Shown here: positions 56,253 through 64,000 of the stretch, in pieces | Layout: the number at the start of each line of letters is the position of its first letter | How positions within the stretch are numbered: position 1 is the first letter of the stretch | Source of the DNA: Pseudomonas subflava | GTDB lineage: Bacteria; Pseudomonadota; Gammaproteobacteria; Pseudomonadales; Pseudomonadaceae | Reading direction: 5' to 3' | Assembly (NCBI RefSeq): GCF_023823685.1 | Contig: NZ_JAMXBF010000013.1 | Location: 1-64,000, forward strand | Length of the DNA: 64,000 nucleotides | Position numbers and translations under genes: made by a program | The notes under the pieces: generated by a model | The model's database searches: none | Told to the model about the DNA's origin: nothing | What the model saw: only the letters and a program-made list of their open reading frames with translations

Positions 56253-56280
56253 AAAAAGGCGATCCTCGGATCGCCTTTTT
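56253..56280. terminator. bidirectional terminator between dolP and sspB
   Basis: AAAAAGGCGATCC and GGATCGCCTTTTT form a perfect 13-bp arm pair with a 2-nt centre; A-tract on one side and T-tract on the other serve both convergent operons. Confidence 0.92.
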
Positions 56281-56285
56281 CGTTG

Positions 56286-56690
56286 TTACTTGACCACTTT
56301 AAGACTGGGCCTGCCGCTGGGGCGTGGCGGCTCGGGACCGTCGCCGTCGGGCTCCGGACCTTCCTCGTCATCATCCACCGGCGGCTCCAGCTCGAAGACC
56401 ATGCCCTGGCCGTTTTCCCGGGCATAGATCGCCAGCATGGCGGCCGAGGGGATATACAGGCTGTGGGCTACACCCCCGAAGCGCCCCTCGAAGCTGACCG
56501 CCTCGTTGTCCATGTGCAGATTGCGCACGGCGCTGGGCGAGACGTTGAGCACGATCTGGCCGTCGCTGGCATAGCCTGCCGGCACGCTCACGCCCGGAAA
56601 CTCGGCGTTGACCAGCAGGTGCGGGGTGCAATCGTTGTCGACGATCCACTCGTAAAGGGCGCGTACCAGATAGGGACGACTGGAGTTCAT
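56286..56690 (-). CDS. sspB: ClpXP protease specificity-enhancing factor SspB
   Basis: 134 residues. An Sm-like substrate-binding domain (1-100; YLVRALYEWIVDNDCTPHL start) is followed by an acidic, Pro-rich linker and a short C-terminal ClpX-binding tail (RPSLKVVK). SspB delivers ssrA-tagged proteins to ClpXP. It follows sspA after 15 bp, as in E. coli. Confidence 0.96.
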   Translation of the reverse strand: MNSSRPYLVRALYEWIVDNDCTPHLLVNAEFPGVSVPAGYASDGQIVLNVSPSAVRNLHMDNEAVSFEGRFGGVAHSLYIPSAAMLAIYARENGQGMVFELEPPVDDDEEGPEPDGDGPEPPRPSGRPSLKVVK

Positions 56691-56705
56691 CTCGGTCTCC
56701 TCGGC

Positions 56706-57323
56706 TCAGCGCATGTCGCGCTCGACGGTGGACAGGCTGGCCTGGAAGGCCTCGCTGGCGAACACCCTGTCCATGTAATCCAGCAGCGGCTTGGCCGGAC
56801 GCGGCAGCTCGATGCCCAGCTTCGGCAGGCGCCAGAGGATCGGCAGCAGGCAGCAGTCCACCAGGCTCAGTTCGTCGCTGAGGAAGAATGGCTTGTCGGC
56901 GAACAGCGGCGACACGCCGGTCAGGCTCTCGCGCAACTCCTTGCGTGCGACGGCACGCTCGGCCTCCTTGGTGCGCGAATCGAGGATCTGATCGACCAGC
57001 TTGCACCAGTCGCGCTGGATGCGGTGCATCAGCAGGCGGCTCTTGGCGCGGTCCACCGGATACACCGGCAACAGCGGCGGATGGGGGTAGCGCTCGTCGA
57101 GATACTCCATCACCACGGTGGATTCGTACAGGGCCAGGTCGCGATCGACCAGGGTCGGCACGCCGCCATAGGGATTGGCCTCGGCCAGCTTGGGCGGGCA
57201 GCGCCCGGCCTGAACATCGATGATCTCGGCGCTGACGCCTTTCACGGCCAGCACCAGTCGCACACGATGGCAATAGTGATCGGCAGGGTCGGAATAGCAG
57301 GCCAGCTTATTGGTCGCGGCCAT
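56706..57323 (-). CDS. sspA: stringent starvation protein A
   Basis: 205-residue GST-fold protein without glutathione activity that binds RNA polymerase holoenzyme. [23 protein letters not shown] is the altered thioredoxin-like start; [17 protein letters not shown] contains the Pro-rich surface pocket (PHPPL-type motif) needed for polymerase binding in E. coli. A GGAGG site precedes the ATG. The gene lies between the bc1 operon and sspB. Confidence 0.95.
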   Translation of the reverse strand: MAATNKLACYSDPADHYCHRVRLVLAVKGVSAEIIDVQAGRCPPKLAEANPYGGVPTLVDRDLALYESTVVMEYLDERYPHPPLLPVYPVDRAKSRLLMHRIQRDWCKLVDQILDSRTKEAERAVARKELRESLTGVSPLFADKPFFLSDELSLVDCCLLPILWRLPKLGIELPRPAKPLLDYMDRVFASEAFQASLSTVERDMR

Positions 57324-57362
57324 GGCGCCCCTCCTGGGTTTTCGATATGGCAGAAACAGAAA

Positions 57363-57393
57363 GACGCACGCGCCCTTGAGGGGCGCGTGCGTC
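57363..57393 (-). terminator. terminator of the petABC operon
   Basis: A 13-bp perfect stem (GACGCACGCGCCC and complement) with a 5-nt loop, 20 bp past the petC stop. On the minus strand it runs into TTTCTGTTTC. Confidence 0.8.
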
Positions 57394-57413
57394 TACAGCG
57401 GTAACGCGATGTA

Positions 57414-58196
57414 TCAGTGGACGTCCTTCCAGTATTCGCGCTTCAGCAGATAGGCGAACACGAAGAAGAAGGCCAGGTACAGCAGCACGTAGGTACCGAT
57501 GCGCTGGCTTTCCAGCTTGACCGGGTTGGCCGAGTAGGCGAGGAAGGTCACCAGGTTGTGTACCTTCTCGTCGAACTCCGCCTCGGTCAGCGTGCCGGTC
57601 TTCGGCATGATGGTCAGCTGATCACAGGCTTCGTGGGTGATCGGCGCGCCGGTCAGCGGGTCGTACTGCTTCTTGCCGTTCTCGACCACCTGAACCTGCT
57701 TGCAACCAACGACCTGGCGACCCTGCAGGCCGACCAGCACGTTGGGCATGCCCACGTTCGGGAACACCTTGTTGTTGGAGCCCAGCGGACGGGTCGGGTC
57801 CTCGTAGAAGGTGCGCAGGTAGGTATACAGCCAGTCGGTGCCACGCACGCGGGCGACCAGGGTCAGGTCGGGCGGAGCGGCACCGAACCAGGACTTGGCA
57901 TCTTCCGGCTTCATGCCGATCTTCATGTGGTCGCCGATCTTGGCACCGGTGAACACCAGGTTCTCCAGCATCAGCTCGTGCGGGATGCCGATGTCGTCGG
58001 CCACGCGCTCGTAACGTTGGAACTTGGCGCCGTGGCAACCCATGCAGTAGTTGGCGAAAGTGCGCGCACCATCCTGCAGGGCGGCCTTGTCGGTCAGGTC
58101 GATGTCGACCTTGTCCAGCTCGACGCCATGGCCACCGGCAGCGAAGGTGAAGGCCGGCAGAGCGGTCAGTACAAATGCAGCAAATAGCTTCTTCAT
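57414..58196 (-). CDS. petC: cytochrome c1 of the bc1 complex
   Basis: 260 residues. Signal peptide (1-19), heme c motif C51-MG-C54-H55, axial Met likely in the PEDAKSWFGAAPPDL or IMPKTG-flanking part, and a C-terminal membrane anchor (IGTYVLLYLAFFFVFAYLL). It carries electrons from the Rieske protein to soluble cytochrome c. It shares one base with petB (TGATG). Confidence 0.96.
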   Translation of the reverse strand: MKKLFAAFVLTALPAFTFAAGGHGVELDKVDIDLTDKAALQDGARTFANYCMGCHGAKFQRYERVADDIGIPHELMLENLVFTGAKIGDHMKIGMKPEDAKSWFGAAPPDLTLVARVRGTDWLYTYLRTFYEDPTRPLGSNNKVFPNVGMPNVLVGLQGRQVVGCKQVQVVENGKKQYDPLTGAPITHEACDQLTIMPKTGTLTEAEFDEKVHNLVTFLAYSANPVKLESQRIGTYVLLYLAFFFVFAYLLKREYWKDVH

Positions 58197-59410
58197 CAGC
58201 CAGTCACCCTTTCCGGAACCGGTTTAGTCTTCTCCATCCGGGTGTAGAACGGCATCAGGATGAAGTAGGCGAAATACAGCGCGGTGCAGATCTGCGACAG
58301 CAGGGTACGACCCGGAGTCGGCGCCAGCACGCCCAGCACGCCAAGGATCACGAAGGAGATGCAGAACACCACCAGCCAGATCTTGCTCATCCAGCCCTTG
58401 TAGCGCATGGACCTGACCGGGCTACGGTCGAGCCACGGCAGGACGAACAGAATGGCGATGGCGGCGCCCATGGCGATCACACCCAGCAGCTTGTCCGGCA
58501 CGGCGCGTAGGATGGCGTAGAAGGGGGTGAAGTACCACACCGGGGCGATGTGCTCGGGGGTCTTGAACGGGTTGGCCTGCTCGAAGTTCGGCTTCTCGAG
58601 GAAGTAGCCGCCCATCTCCGGGAAGAAGAACACCACGGCGCAGAAGACGAACAGGAAGACCACGACACCGACGATGTCCTTCACGGTGTAGTACGGGTGG
58701 AAGGCGATGCCGTCCAGCGGTACGCCGTTCTCGTCCTTGTGCTTCTTGATGTCCACGCCGTCCGGGTTGTTCGAGCCGACTTCGTGCAGCGCCAGAATGT
58801 GCAGCACGACCAGGCCGAGCAGGACGATCGGCAGGGCGATCACGTGCAGGGCGAAGAAGCGGTTCAGGGTGATGCCGGAGATCAGGTAGTCACCGCGGAT
58901 CCACTGGGTCAGGTCGTCGCCGATCAACGGGATAGCACCGAACAGCGAGATGATCACCTGGGCGCCCCAGTAGGACATCTGGCCCCACGGCAGCAGGTAG
59001 CCCATGAAGGCTTCGGCCATCAGGCACAGGTAGATCAGCATGCCGAAGATCCACACCAGCTCGCGCGGCTTCTGGTAGGAGCCGTAGAGCAGACCGCGGA
59101 ACATGTGCAGGTAGACCACCACGAAGAACGCGGAAGCACCGGTGGAGTGCAGGTAGCGGATGATCCAGCCGAACTCCACGTCGCGCATGATGTACTCGAC
59201 GGAAGCGAAGGCTTCCTCGGCGGACGGAGTGAAGCTCATGGTCAGCCAGATGCCGGTGAGGATCTGGTTGACCAGCACCAGCAGGGCCAGCGAGCCGAAG
59301 AAATAGAAGAAGTTGAAGTTCTTCGGAGCGTAGTACTTGCTCAGATGGTCTTCCCACATCTGGGTCGCGGGGAAGCGCGCATCGATCCAGGCCATGAATT
59401 TTTCCATCAT
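58196..59410 (-). CDS. petB: cytochrome b of the bc1 complex
   Basis: 404 residues, eight membrane helices. It holds hemes bL and bH and both quinone sites. LHSTGASAFFVVVYLHMFRG gives the first His pair, GYLLPWGQMSYWGAQV the Qo helix, and HVIALPIVLLGLVVLHILALHE the second pair (motifs read in parts). PEWY, the Qo glutamate motif, appears here as PVWYFTPFYAILR, a form found in many proteobacteria. The start is ATGATG overlapping the petA stop. Confidence 0.96.
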   Translation of the reverse strand: MMEKFMAWIDARFPATQMWEDHLSKYYAPKNFNFFYFFGSLALLVLVNQILTGIWLTMSFTPSAEEAFASVEYIMRDVEFGWIIRYLHSTGASAFFVVVYLHMFRGLLYGSYQKPRELVWIFGMLIYLCLMAEAFMGYLLPWGQMSYWGAQVIISLFGAIPLIGDDLTQWIRGDYLISGITLNRFFALHVIALPIVLLGLVVLHILALHEVGSNNPDGVDIKKHKDENGVPLDGIAFHPYYTVKDIVGVVVFLFVFCAVVFFFPEMGGYFLEKPNFEQANPFKTPEHIAPVWYFTPFYAILRAVPDKLLGVIAMGAAIAILFVLPWLDRSPVRSMRYKGWMSKIWLVVFCISFVILGVLGVLAPTPGRTLLSQICTALYFAYFILMPFYTRMEKTKPVPERVTG

Positions 59411-60000
59411 GCTTTCTCCTGGTCCACGCCGACGATGATGACGTCATCGGACTCGTAGGAATGCGGCGGAACCGGCAGGTTCAGCGGCGCGGGCTGGGCC
59501 TTGTAGACACGACCCGCCATGTCGTAACGGGAGCCGTGGCACGGGCAGAAATAGCCACCGACCCACTCCGGACCGAGGTCGGCCGGGGCCACTTCGGGAC
59601 GGAAGGACGGCGAGCAGCCCAGGTGTGTGCACAGGCCGACCAGCACCAGGATTTCCGGCTTGATCGCGCGCGTCTTCTTGTCTACGTACTCCGGCTGCAC
59701 GGAAGCGGCGGATTCCGGATCGGCGACGCTGCCTTCGATCTTGGTCAGGTTGGCCAGGATCTCTTCGGTGCGGCGCACGATGAAGACCGGCTGACCACGC
59801 CATTCGGCAATCATCTGCTGGCCGGGCTCGACCTTGGCGATATTCACTTTCACCGGTGCGCCGGCCGCCTTGGCCTTGGCACTGGGGAACCATGACCCCA
59901 CGAACGGAGTCGCAGCCCCCACCGCTCCGGCAGCACCAACCACCGAAGTGGCCGCTACCAGGAAGCGACGCCGGCCTGCATTCACGCCGTCATTGCTCAT
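59407..60000 (-). CDS. petA: Rieske iron-sulfur protein of the bc1 complex
   Basis: 197 residues. A Tat-type N-terminus (GRRRFLVAATSV, residues 10-21) doubles as the membrane anchor. The 2Fe-2S ligands are C124/H126 in CTHLGC and C152/H155 in CPCHGS, with C129 and C154 forming the disulfide. First gene of petABC; the operon supplies the quinol:cytochrome c step of aerobic and denitrifying respiration. Confidence 0.97.
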   Translation of the reverse strand: MSNDGVNAGRRRFLVAATSVVGAAGAVGAATPFVGSWFPSAKAKAAGAPVKVNIAKVEPGQQMIAEWRGQPVFIVRRTEEILANLTKIEGSVADPESAASVQPEYVDKKTRAIKPEILVLVGLCTHLGCSPSFRPEVAPADLGPEWVGGYFCPCHGSRYDMAGRVYKAQPAPLNLPVPPHSYESDDVIIVGVDQEKA

Positions 60001-60024
60001 TCAGTCGTCTCCCATCAGCTTTGT

Positions 60025-60040
60025 GGCCTGTTGTCAGGCC
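60025..60040. repeat. hairpin in the petA leader
   Basis: GGCCTG and CAGGCC flank TTGT, 25 bp upstream of the petA start. The stretch 60041-60197 is AT-rich and likely holds the petA promoter, but I could not fix its boxes. There is no gene in 60001-60251. Confidence 0.4.
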
Positions 60041-60197
60041 TCTACTAAGTAATAAATCGGGCCGCACAAAAATTTGCCGAATGGTAAAGAAAACCCCCTT
60101 TTCTGACAAGGTAATTACCCGATACAAAATGGTCGCAGCCCTTGCAGATCGGGCCTTCCACCAATGCGACAGGTTGTCGCAGAGAAAATCGAAGGCA

Positions 60198-60232
60198 ATA
60201 AAAAACGCCCAGCTCCGGCAGGAACTGGGCGT
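60198..60232 (-). terminator. terminator of rplM-rpsI
   Basis: On the minus strand ACGCCCAG...CTGGGCGT with an extended inner stem around CCTGCCGG is followed by TTTTTTATT. It lies about 20 bp past the rpsI stop. Confidence 0.88.
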
Positions 60233-60251
60233 CTTTGAACGTAGCAGCGAA

Positions 60252-60644
60252 TTAACGCTTGGAGTACTGCGGACGCTTACGCGCTTTGCGCAGACCCACT
60301 TTCTTACGCTCGACTTCGCGGGCGTCACGAGTGACGTAGCCGGCTTTACGCAGCGGGCTGCGCAGGCTCTCGTCGTACTCGATCAGAGCGCGGGTGATGC
60401 CGTGACGGATGGCACCAGCCTGACCGCTGACACCACCACCGAGAACGGTGACGTAGATGTCGAACTTCTCGGTGGTCTCGGTCAGCTCCAGCGGCTGACG
60501 CACGACCATGCGAGCGGTCTCGCGGCCGAAGAAGTTATCCAGGCTGCGGTTGTTGATGGAGATCTTGCCAGTGCCCGGGCGCAGGAATACGCGCGCGGTT
60601 GCGGTCTTGCGACGGCCAGTGCCGTAGTTTTGAGTCGCCGACAT
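60252..60644 (-). CDS. rpsI: 30S ribosomal protein S9
   Basis: 130 residues with the [18 protein letters not shown] start and the basic [17 protein letters not shown] tail that reaches the P-site tRNA. It follows rplM by 14 bp in the usual rplM-rpsI pair. Confidence 0.99.
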   Translation of the reverse strand: MSATQNYGTGRRKTATARVFLRPGTGKISINNRSLDNFFGRETARMVVRQPLELTETTEKFDIYVTVLGGGVSGQAGAIRHGITRALIEYDESLRSPLRKAGYVTRDAREVERKKVGLRKARKRPQYSKR

Positions 60645-60658
60645 AGTGAACTATTCCG

Positions 60659-61087
60659 TTAAATCTTCAGTTCTTGGGGCTGCTGAGCGGCGTGCGGGTG
60701 GTTGGCACCCTTGTACACCTTCAGCTTGCGATACATGTCGCGACCCAGCGGGTTCTTCGGCAGCATGCCCTTGACCGCGGTCTCGATCACGCGCTCGGGG
60801 GCCTTGGCGATCAGCTTCTCGAAGCTGATTTCCTTGATGCCACCCGGGAAGCCGGAGTGCGAGTAGTACATCTTGTCGCTGGTCTTGGCGCCGGTGACAC
60901 GCACCTGCTCGGCGTTGATAACGACGATGTAGTCGCCGGTGTCAACGTGCGGGGTGTATTCCGGCTTGTGCTTGCCGCGCAGACGGCTGGCGATTTCGGT
61001 AGCCAGACGACCCAGGGTCTGGCCGGCAGCGTCGACGACGTACCAGTCGCGCTTAACGGTTTCCGGTTTTGCAGTAAAAGTCTTCAT
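60659..61087 (-). CDS. rplM: 50S ribosomal protein L13
   Basis: 142 residues; [16 protein letters not shown] start, [12 protein letters not shown], and [21 protein letters not shown] are family-defining. In E. coli L13 represses translation of its own operon. The leader here is about 200 nt and contains a duplicated element (61226-61273), which could be the site of such control. Confidence 0.99.
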   Translation of the reverse strand: MKTFTAKPETVKRDWYVVDAAGQTLGRLATEIASRLRGKHKPEYTPHVDTGDYIVVINAEQVRVTGAKTSDKMYYSHSGFPGGIKEISFEKLIAKAPERVIETAVKGMLPKNPLGRDMYRKLKVYKGANHPHAAQQPQELKI

Positions 61088-61225
61088 TCGCTATAGCCTC
61101 AGGGGCCGCCCTGAAAATAAGACGGCGGATCTTACTGAATGGTGCTCGCTTTGACAAGGTCAAGGCAGCCGGAAACAGACGCTGTCGGGGGCTCGGGTCA
61201 GCGCGTCCGCTACGGCGGGGGTTTC

Positions 61226-61273
61226 GGTGGGCTAGGCATCCCCACCTTCTTTCCCAGCAGGCTAGGCATCCCC
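61226..61273 (-). repeat. tandem 13-bp direct repeat in the rplM leader, 30-bp period
   Basis: GCTAGGCATCCCC occurs at 61231-61243 and 61261-61273, exactly 30 bp apart. In the RNA (minus strand) each reads GGGGAUGCCUAGC; the copy at 61226-61246 is flanked by GGUGGG/CCCACC and can fold as a hairpin, the other by a GC-rich imperfect version. Both lie between the predicted promoter and rplM. Confidence 0.7.
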
Positions 61274-61290
61274 GCCGAGAAAGCCGCGGA

Positions 61291-61318
61291 ATTATGCCGA
61301 TTGCGGCGAAAAACGCAA
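61291..61318 (-). promoter_or_regulatory. candidate rplM promoter
   Basis: Minus-strand TTGCGT (61318-61313) and CATAAT (61296-61291), 16 bp apart. It would give a leader of about 200 nt. The same region must also hold the plus-strand promoter of the aldo-keto reductase gene. Confidence 0.5.
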
Positions 61319-61360
61319 CCTGCTTTATCATGCCCCGCTCAGTCAGCACGAGGAGCGAAC

Positions 61361-62398
61361 ATGGAATACCGTCAACTGGGGCGCAGCGACATCAGCGTCA
61401 GCGCCCTCTGCCTGGGCAGCATGACCTGGGGCGAGCAGAACAGCGAGGCCGAGGGTTTCGCCCAGATCGACCGTGCTCGCGCCGCCGGCATCAACTTCCT
61501 CGACACCGCCGAGATGTACCCGGTACCGCCGCGCGCCGAGACCTATGGCGCCACCGAGCGTATCGTCGGCAACTATTTCAAGGCCCGCGGCAACCGCGCC
61601 GACTGGATCCTGGCAAGCAAGGTCGCCGGCCCCGGCAACGGCATCAGCCACATCCGCGACGGCCAGCTGAAGCACAACCGCCAGCACATCGTCGCGGCGC
61701 TGGACGAGAGCCTGAAGCGCCTGCAGACCGACTGGATCGACCTCTACCAGCTGCACTGGCCGGAGCGCAGCACCAACTTCTTCGGCCAGCTCGGCTACCG
61801 TCACCAGGAAAAGGACTTCACCCCGCTGCAGGAGACCCTCGAGGCCCTCGGCGAGCAGGTCAAGGCCGGCAAAATCCGCCACATCGGCCTGTCCAACGAG
61901 ACGGCCTGGGGCACCATGAAATTCCTGCAGCTGGCCGACAGCTTGGGCCTGCCGCGTGCGGTATCGATCCAGAACCCCTACAACCTGCTCAACCGCAGTT
62001 TCGAGGTGGGCTTGGCCGAGGTGGTGATGCGCGAACAGTGCGGCCTGCTGGCGTACTCGCCGCTGGCCTTCGGCATGCTCTCCGGCAAATACGAGAACGG
62101 CGCCCGCCCGGCCAACGCTCGCATCACCCTGTTCAGCCGCTTCTCGCGCTACACCAACCCGCAATCCCTGGCGGCCTGCGACCGCTACGTGCGCCTGGCG
62201 CGCGAGCACGGCCTGGACCCGGCGCAGATGGCCCTGGCCTTCGTCACCCGCCAGCCCTTCGTCACCAGCAACATCATTGGCGCCACTAGCCTGGAGCAGT
62301 TGGACAGCAACCTCGCCAGCCTGGAGCTGGAGATGAGCGAGGAACTGCTGGCCGCGATTGAGGCCATCCACCGCGAGCAGCCCAACCCCGCACCCTGA
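61361..62398 (+). CDS. aldo-keto reductase, Tas family
   Basis: 345 residues, (beta/alpha)8 NADPH-dependent reductase. Catalytic tetrad D48, Y53, K87 and H132 (LYQLHWPER) are in place. The HWPER and NFFGQLGY stretches match E. coli Tas, which restores tyrosine prototrophy when overexpressed; the natural substrate is unknown. GAGGAG precedes the ATG; the upstream frame extension covers the rplM leader and is not real. Confidence 0.92.
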   Translation: MEYRQLGRSDISVSALCLGSMTWGEQNSEAEGFAQIDRARAAGINFLDTAEMYPVPPRAETYGATERIVGNYFKARGNRADWILASKVAGPGNGISHIRDGQLKHNRQHIVAALDESLKRLQTDWIDLYQLHWPERSTNFFGQLGYRHQEKDFTPLQETLEALGEQVKAGKIRHIGLSNETAWGTMKFLQLADSLGLPRAVSIQNPYNLLNRSFEVGLAEVVMREQCGLLAYSPLAFGMLSGKYENGARPANARITLFSRFSRYTNPQSLAACDRYVRLAREHGLDPAQMALAFVTRQPFVTSNIIGATSLEQLDSNLASLELEMSEELLAAIEAIHREQPNPAP

Positions 62399-62401
62399 GG
62401 C

Positions 62402-63106
62402 TCAGCCGAACAGATCCGGCGCGCTCATGAGCGCCGGCATCTCGCCGCGCCGCGACGCCAGCCGATCCGCCAGCCGGGTCGGTTCGGGCAGGCGATAACC
62501 GCGACAGCACGCCAGCACCAGCTCGACGGCGCTGGCCAGACTCACCCGGTGCCCGGGCGAGACGACCAGCGGCTTGACCCTGTCCTTGCTGCGTAGCATC
62601 CAGCCGACCTGTTCGCCGGCATGCACCAGCGGCACGCGTGCGCCCTTGGTCGGCGCCAGCTCCTCGTGCTTGCCGACGAGGATCTTCTTGGCCACGCCGA
62701 TGGTCGGCAGGCCGGTCACCACGCCCAGGTGCGCGGCAATGCCGAGCCGACGCGGGTGGGCGATGCCCAGGCCGTCGCAGTAGATCAGATCGGGCGCGTG
62801 TGGCAATTCACGCAGCGCCTGGAGCACCGCCGGCAGCTCACGAAAGGACAGCAGTCCCGGGACATACGGCATGCTGGTGGGGATGCGCGCCACGCTGTGG
62901 GCCACGGGCTGCAGGCTGTTCGCGTCGAGCAGCACGGCGGCGGCCAGGGTGATGGTGCCCTGCTCTTCGAAACCGACGTCGACCCCGGCGATCAGGCGCG
63001 GCGTGACGAAGTCATCGCGCAACACCACCCGCTGGGCCAGCGTGCTCTGCAGCACACGCGCCTGTTGCGCAGTGCCGTCCCAGTCGGTGAAAGGCGAAGT
63101 GGACAT
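62402..63106 (-). CDS. nfi: endonuclease V (deoxyinosine 3' endonuclease)
   Basis: 234 residues. It nicks the second phosphodiester bond 3' to deoxyinosine. IAGVDVGF holds D43; [10 protein letters not shown] (80-89) is the wedge motif, and [14 protein letters not shown] holds D111. K near GVAKKILVG and the later GHRVSLASA complete the site. It converges with the aldo-keto reductase, 3 bp apart. In PAO1 I recall it elsewhere, so it is a local insertion relative to that map. Confidence 0.93.
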   Translation of the reverse strand: MSTSPFTDWDGTAQQARVLQSTLAQRVVLRDDFVTPRLIAGVDVGFEEQGTITLAAAVLLDANSLQPVAHSVARIPTSMPYVPGLLSFRELPAVLQALRELPHAPDLIYCDGLGIAHPRRLGIAAHLGVVTGLPTIGVAKKILVGKHEELAPTKGARVPLVHAGEQVGWMLRSKDRVKPLVVSPGHRVSLASAVELVLACCRGYRLPEPTRLADRLASRRGEMPALMSAPDLFG

Positions 63107-63114
63107 CGCGGGCT

Positions 63115-63186
63115 CCGGTCCGGACTCAGGACCGGTAGACCGGCGAAGCAGGAGGCGGGTTCGCCCGCGGCGACCGCAGGCGAACC
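63115..63186 (-). terminator. two hairpins between the acyl-CoA dehydrogenase and nfi
   Basis: CCGGTCC/GGACCGG (63115-63135, 7-nt loop) and GGTTCGCC/GGCGAACC (63158-63186, 13-nt loop) lie downstream of the acyl-CoA dehydrogenase stop. Neither has a T-tract; they may be a factor-dependent end or mRNA stabilisers. Confidence 0.4.
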
Positions 63187-63194
63187 GGGCGGGC

Positions 63195-64000
63195 TCACAG
63201 CGCCCGCGAGATGATTTCCTTCATGATCTCGTTGGTGCCGGCGTAGATGCGCTGCACCCGCGAGTCGGCCCAGGCGCGGGCGATCGGATACTCCCACATG
63301 TAGCCGTAGCCGCCGTGCAGCTGCACGCACTCGTCGATCACCTTGCACTGCAGGTCGGTGCCCCAGTACTTGAGCATCGCCGCGGTCGGCACATCGAGTT
63401 TCCTGTTCAGGTGCAGCTCCAGGCAGCGGTCGACGAAGACGCGACCGACCTGGATCTCGGTGGCCATCTCGGCCAGCTTGAAACGGGTGTTCTGGAAGTC
63501 CGCCACCGGACGGCCAAAGGCCTTGCGGTCGCGGGTGTAGTCCAGGGTCCACTGCAGCGCCGCCTCGGCCGAGGCGATCGCGCCGACGCCCACGGTCAGG
63601 CGCTCCTGTGGCAGCTCCTGCATCAGGTAGACGAAGCCCAGGCCTTCCTTGCCGAGCAGGTTGGCCTTGGGAATGCGCACGTCCTGGAAGAACAGCTCGG
63701 AAGTGTCCTGAGCCTTCATGCCGACCTTCTCCAGACGCTTGCCCTTGGAGAAGCCCGGGGTGTCGGCCTCCACCAGGAACAGGCTGATGCCCTTGGCGCC
63801 GGCCTTCGGGTCGGTCTTGGCCACGACGATCACCAGGTCGGCCAGCCAGCCGTTGGTGATGAAGGTCTTCGAGCCGTTGATCACGTACTCGTCGCCATCC
63901 AGCACGGCGGTGGTCTTCACGCCCTGCAGGTCGGAGCCGGTGCCCGGTTCGGTCATGGCGATGGCGGTGACCATCTCGCCGCTCACCAGCTTGGGCAGGT
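63195..64000 (-). CDS. acyl-CoA dehydrogenase, C-terminal part (gene continues past the window)
   Basis: About 268 residues are visible; the N-terminus lies beyond 64000. FAD-dependent dehydrogenation of acyl-CoA thioesters in beta-oxidation or branched-chain degradation. [26 protein letters not shown] (FAD/substrate middle domain), then the C-terminal helices with [38 protein letters not shown], read in parts; the family's flavin contacts (GGYGY, AGTNEI) are intact. Which chain length it prefers cannot be said. Confidence 0.95.
   Translation of the reverse strand, partial: LPKLVSGEMVTAIAMTEPGTGSDLQGVKTTAVLDGDEYVINGSKTFITNGWLADLVIVVAKTDPKAGAKGISLFLVEADTPGFSKGKRLEKVGMKAQDTSELFFQDVRIPKANLLGKEGLGFVYLMQELPQERLTVGVGAIASAEAALQWTLDYTRDRKAFGRPVADFQNTRFKLAEMATEIQVGRVFVDRCLELHLNRKLDVPTAAMLKYWGTDLQCKVIDECVQLHGGYGYMWEYPIARAWADSRVQRIYAGTNEIMKEIISRAL

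Overview
The window is a high-GC gammaproteobacterial chromosome segment that I assign to the genus Pseudomonas. Reasons: a PrrF-type iron-responsive sRNA beside cbpA, the gene order mraZ-rsmH-ftsL-ftsI-murE-murF-mraY-murD-ftsW-murG-murC-ddlB-ftsQ-ftsA-ftsZ-lpxC-secA, an LpoP-like lipoprotein beside PBP1b, and gene-by-gene collinearity (from memory) with two separate stretches of the P. aeruginosa PAO1 map. I cannot name the species. I see no tRNA, insertion sequence, prophage, CRISPR array or toxin island; nearly everything is core genome.

Layout. (1) 1-7.4 kb: a strong tandem promoter fires off the left edge (rrn type), then minus-strand msrPQ (periplasmic methionine sulfoxide repair), pssA, ilvC, divergent ilvY, and ilvIH. 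An IlvY regulator sits between ilvH and ilvC. (2) 7.4-15.7 kb: a DUF4124 protein, the mrcB-lpoP-yqcC operon (PBP1b and its probable activator), an APH/P-loop kinase fusion, a pentapeptide-repeat protein, a methyltransferase, a TfoX-C protein, cbpA and one prrF sRNA with paired Fur boxes. (3) 15.7-19 kb: the junction between the two PAO1-like blocks, holding a PhyH dioxygenase, two DUF481 outer-membrane paralogs and an alkyltransferase-like repair protein. (4) 19-33 kb: ampG, mscS, yajQ, a receiver/degenerate-GGDEF protein, a panE-like gene, a histidine kinase, a PduO-type adenosyltransferase, a MutT-ThiE fusion, a GST, argJ, secA and a DUF721 protein. (5) 33-51.2 kb: the complete division and cell wall (dcw) cluster, from mraZ with its operator to lpxC. 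(6) 51.4-56.3 kb: rnpB, rsmI, and lpoA-yraN-gmhA-dolP. (7) 56.3-64 kb: sspAB, the cytochrome bc1 operon petABC, rplM-rpsI, an aldo-keto reductase, endonuclease V and the 3' part of an acyl-CoA dehydrogenase.

How they work together. Much of the window serves the envelope: precursor synthesis (murC-G, ddlB, mraY), polymerisation (mrcB, ftsI, ftsW), synthase activators (lpoP, lpoA), recycling (ampG), division (ftsZAQL), LPS (lpxC, gmhA), phospholipid (pssA), secretion (secA) and outer-membrane lipoproteins. Genes are tightly packed with many 1-14 bp overlaps implying translational coupling. The most interesting non-coding signals are the prrF control region, a duplicated element in the rplM leader, a possibly leaderless mrcB transcript, the IlvY-type ilvC/ilvY intergenic region and four MraZ boxes at exact 10-bp spacing.
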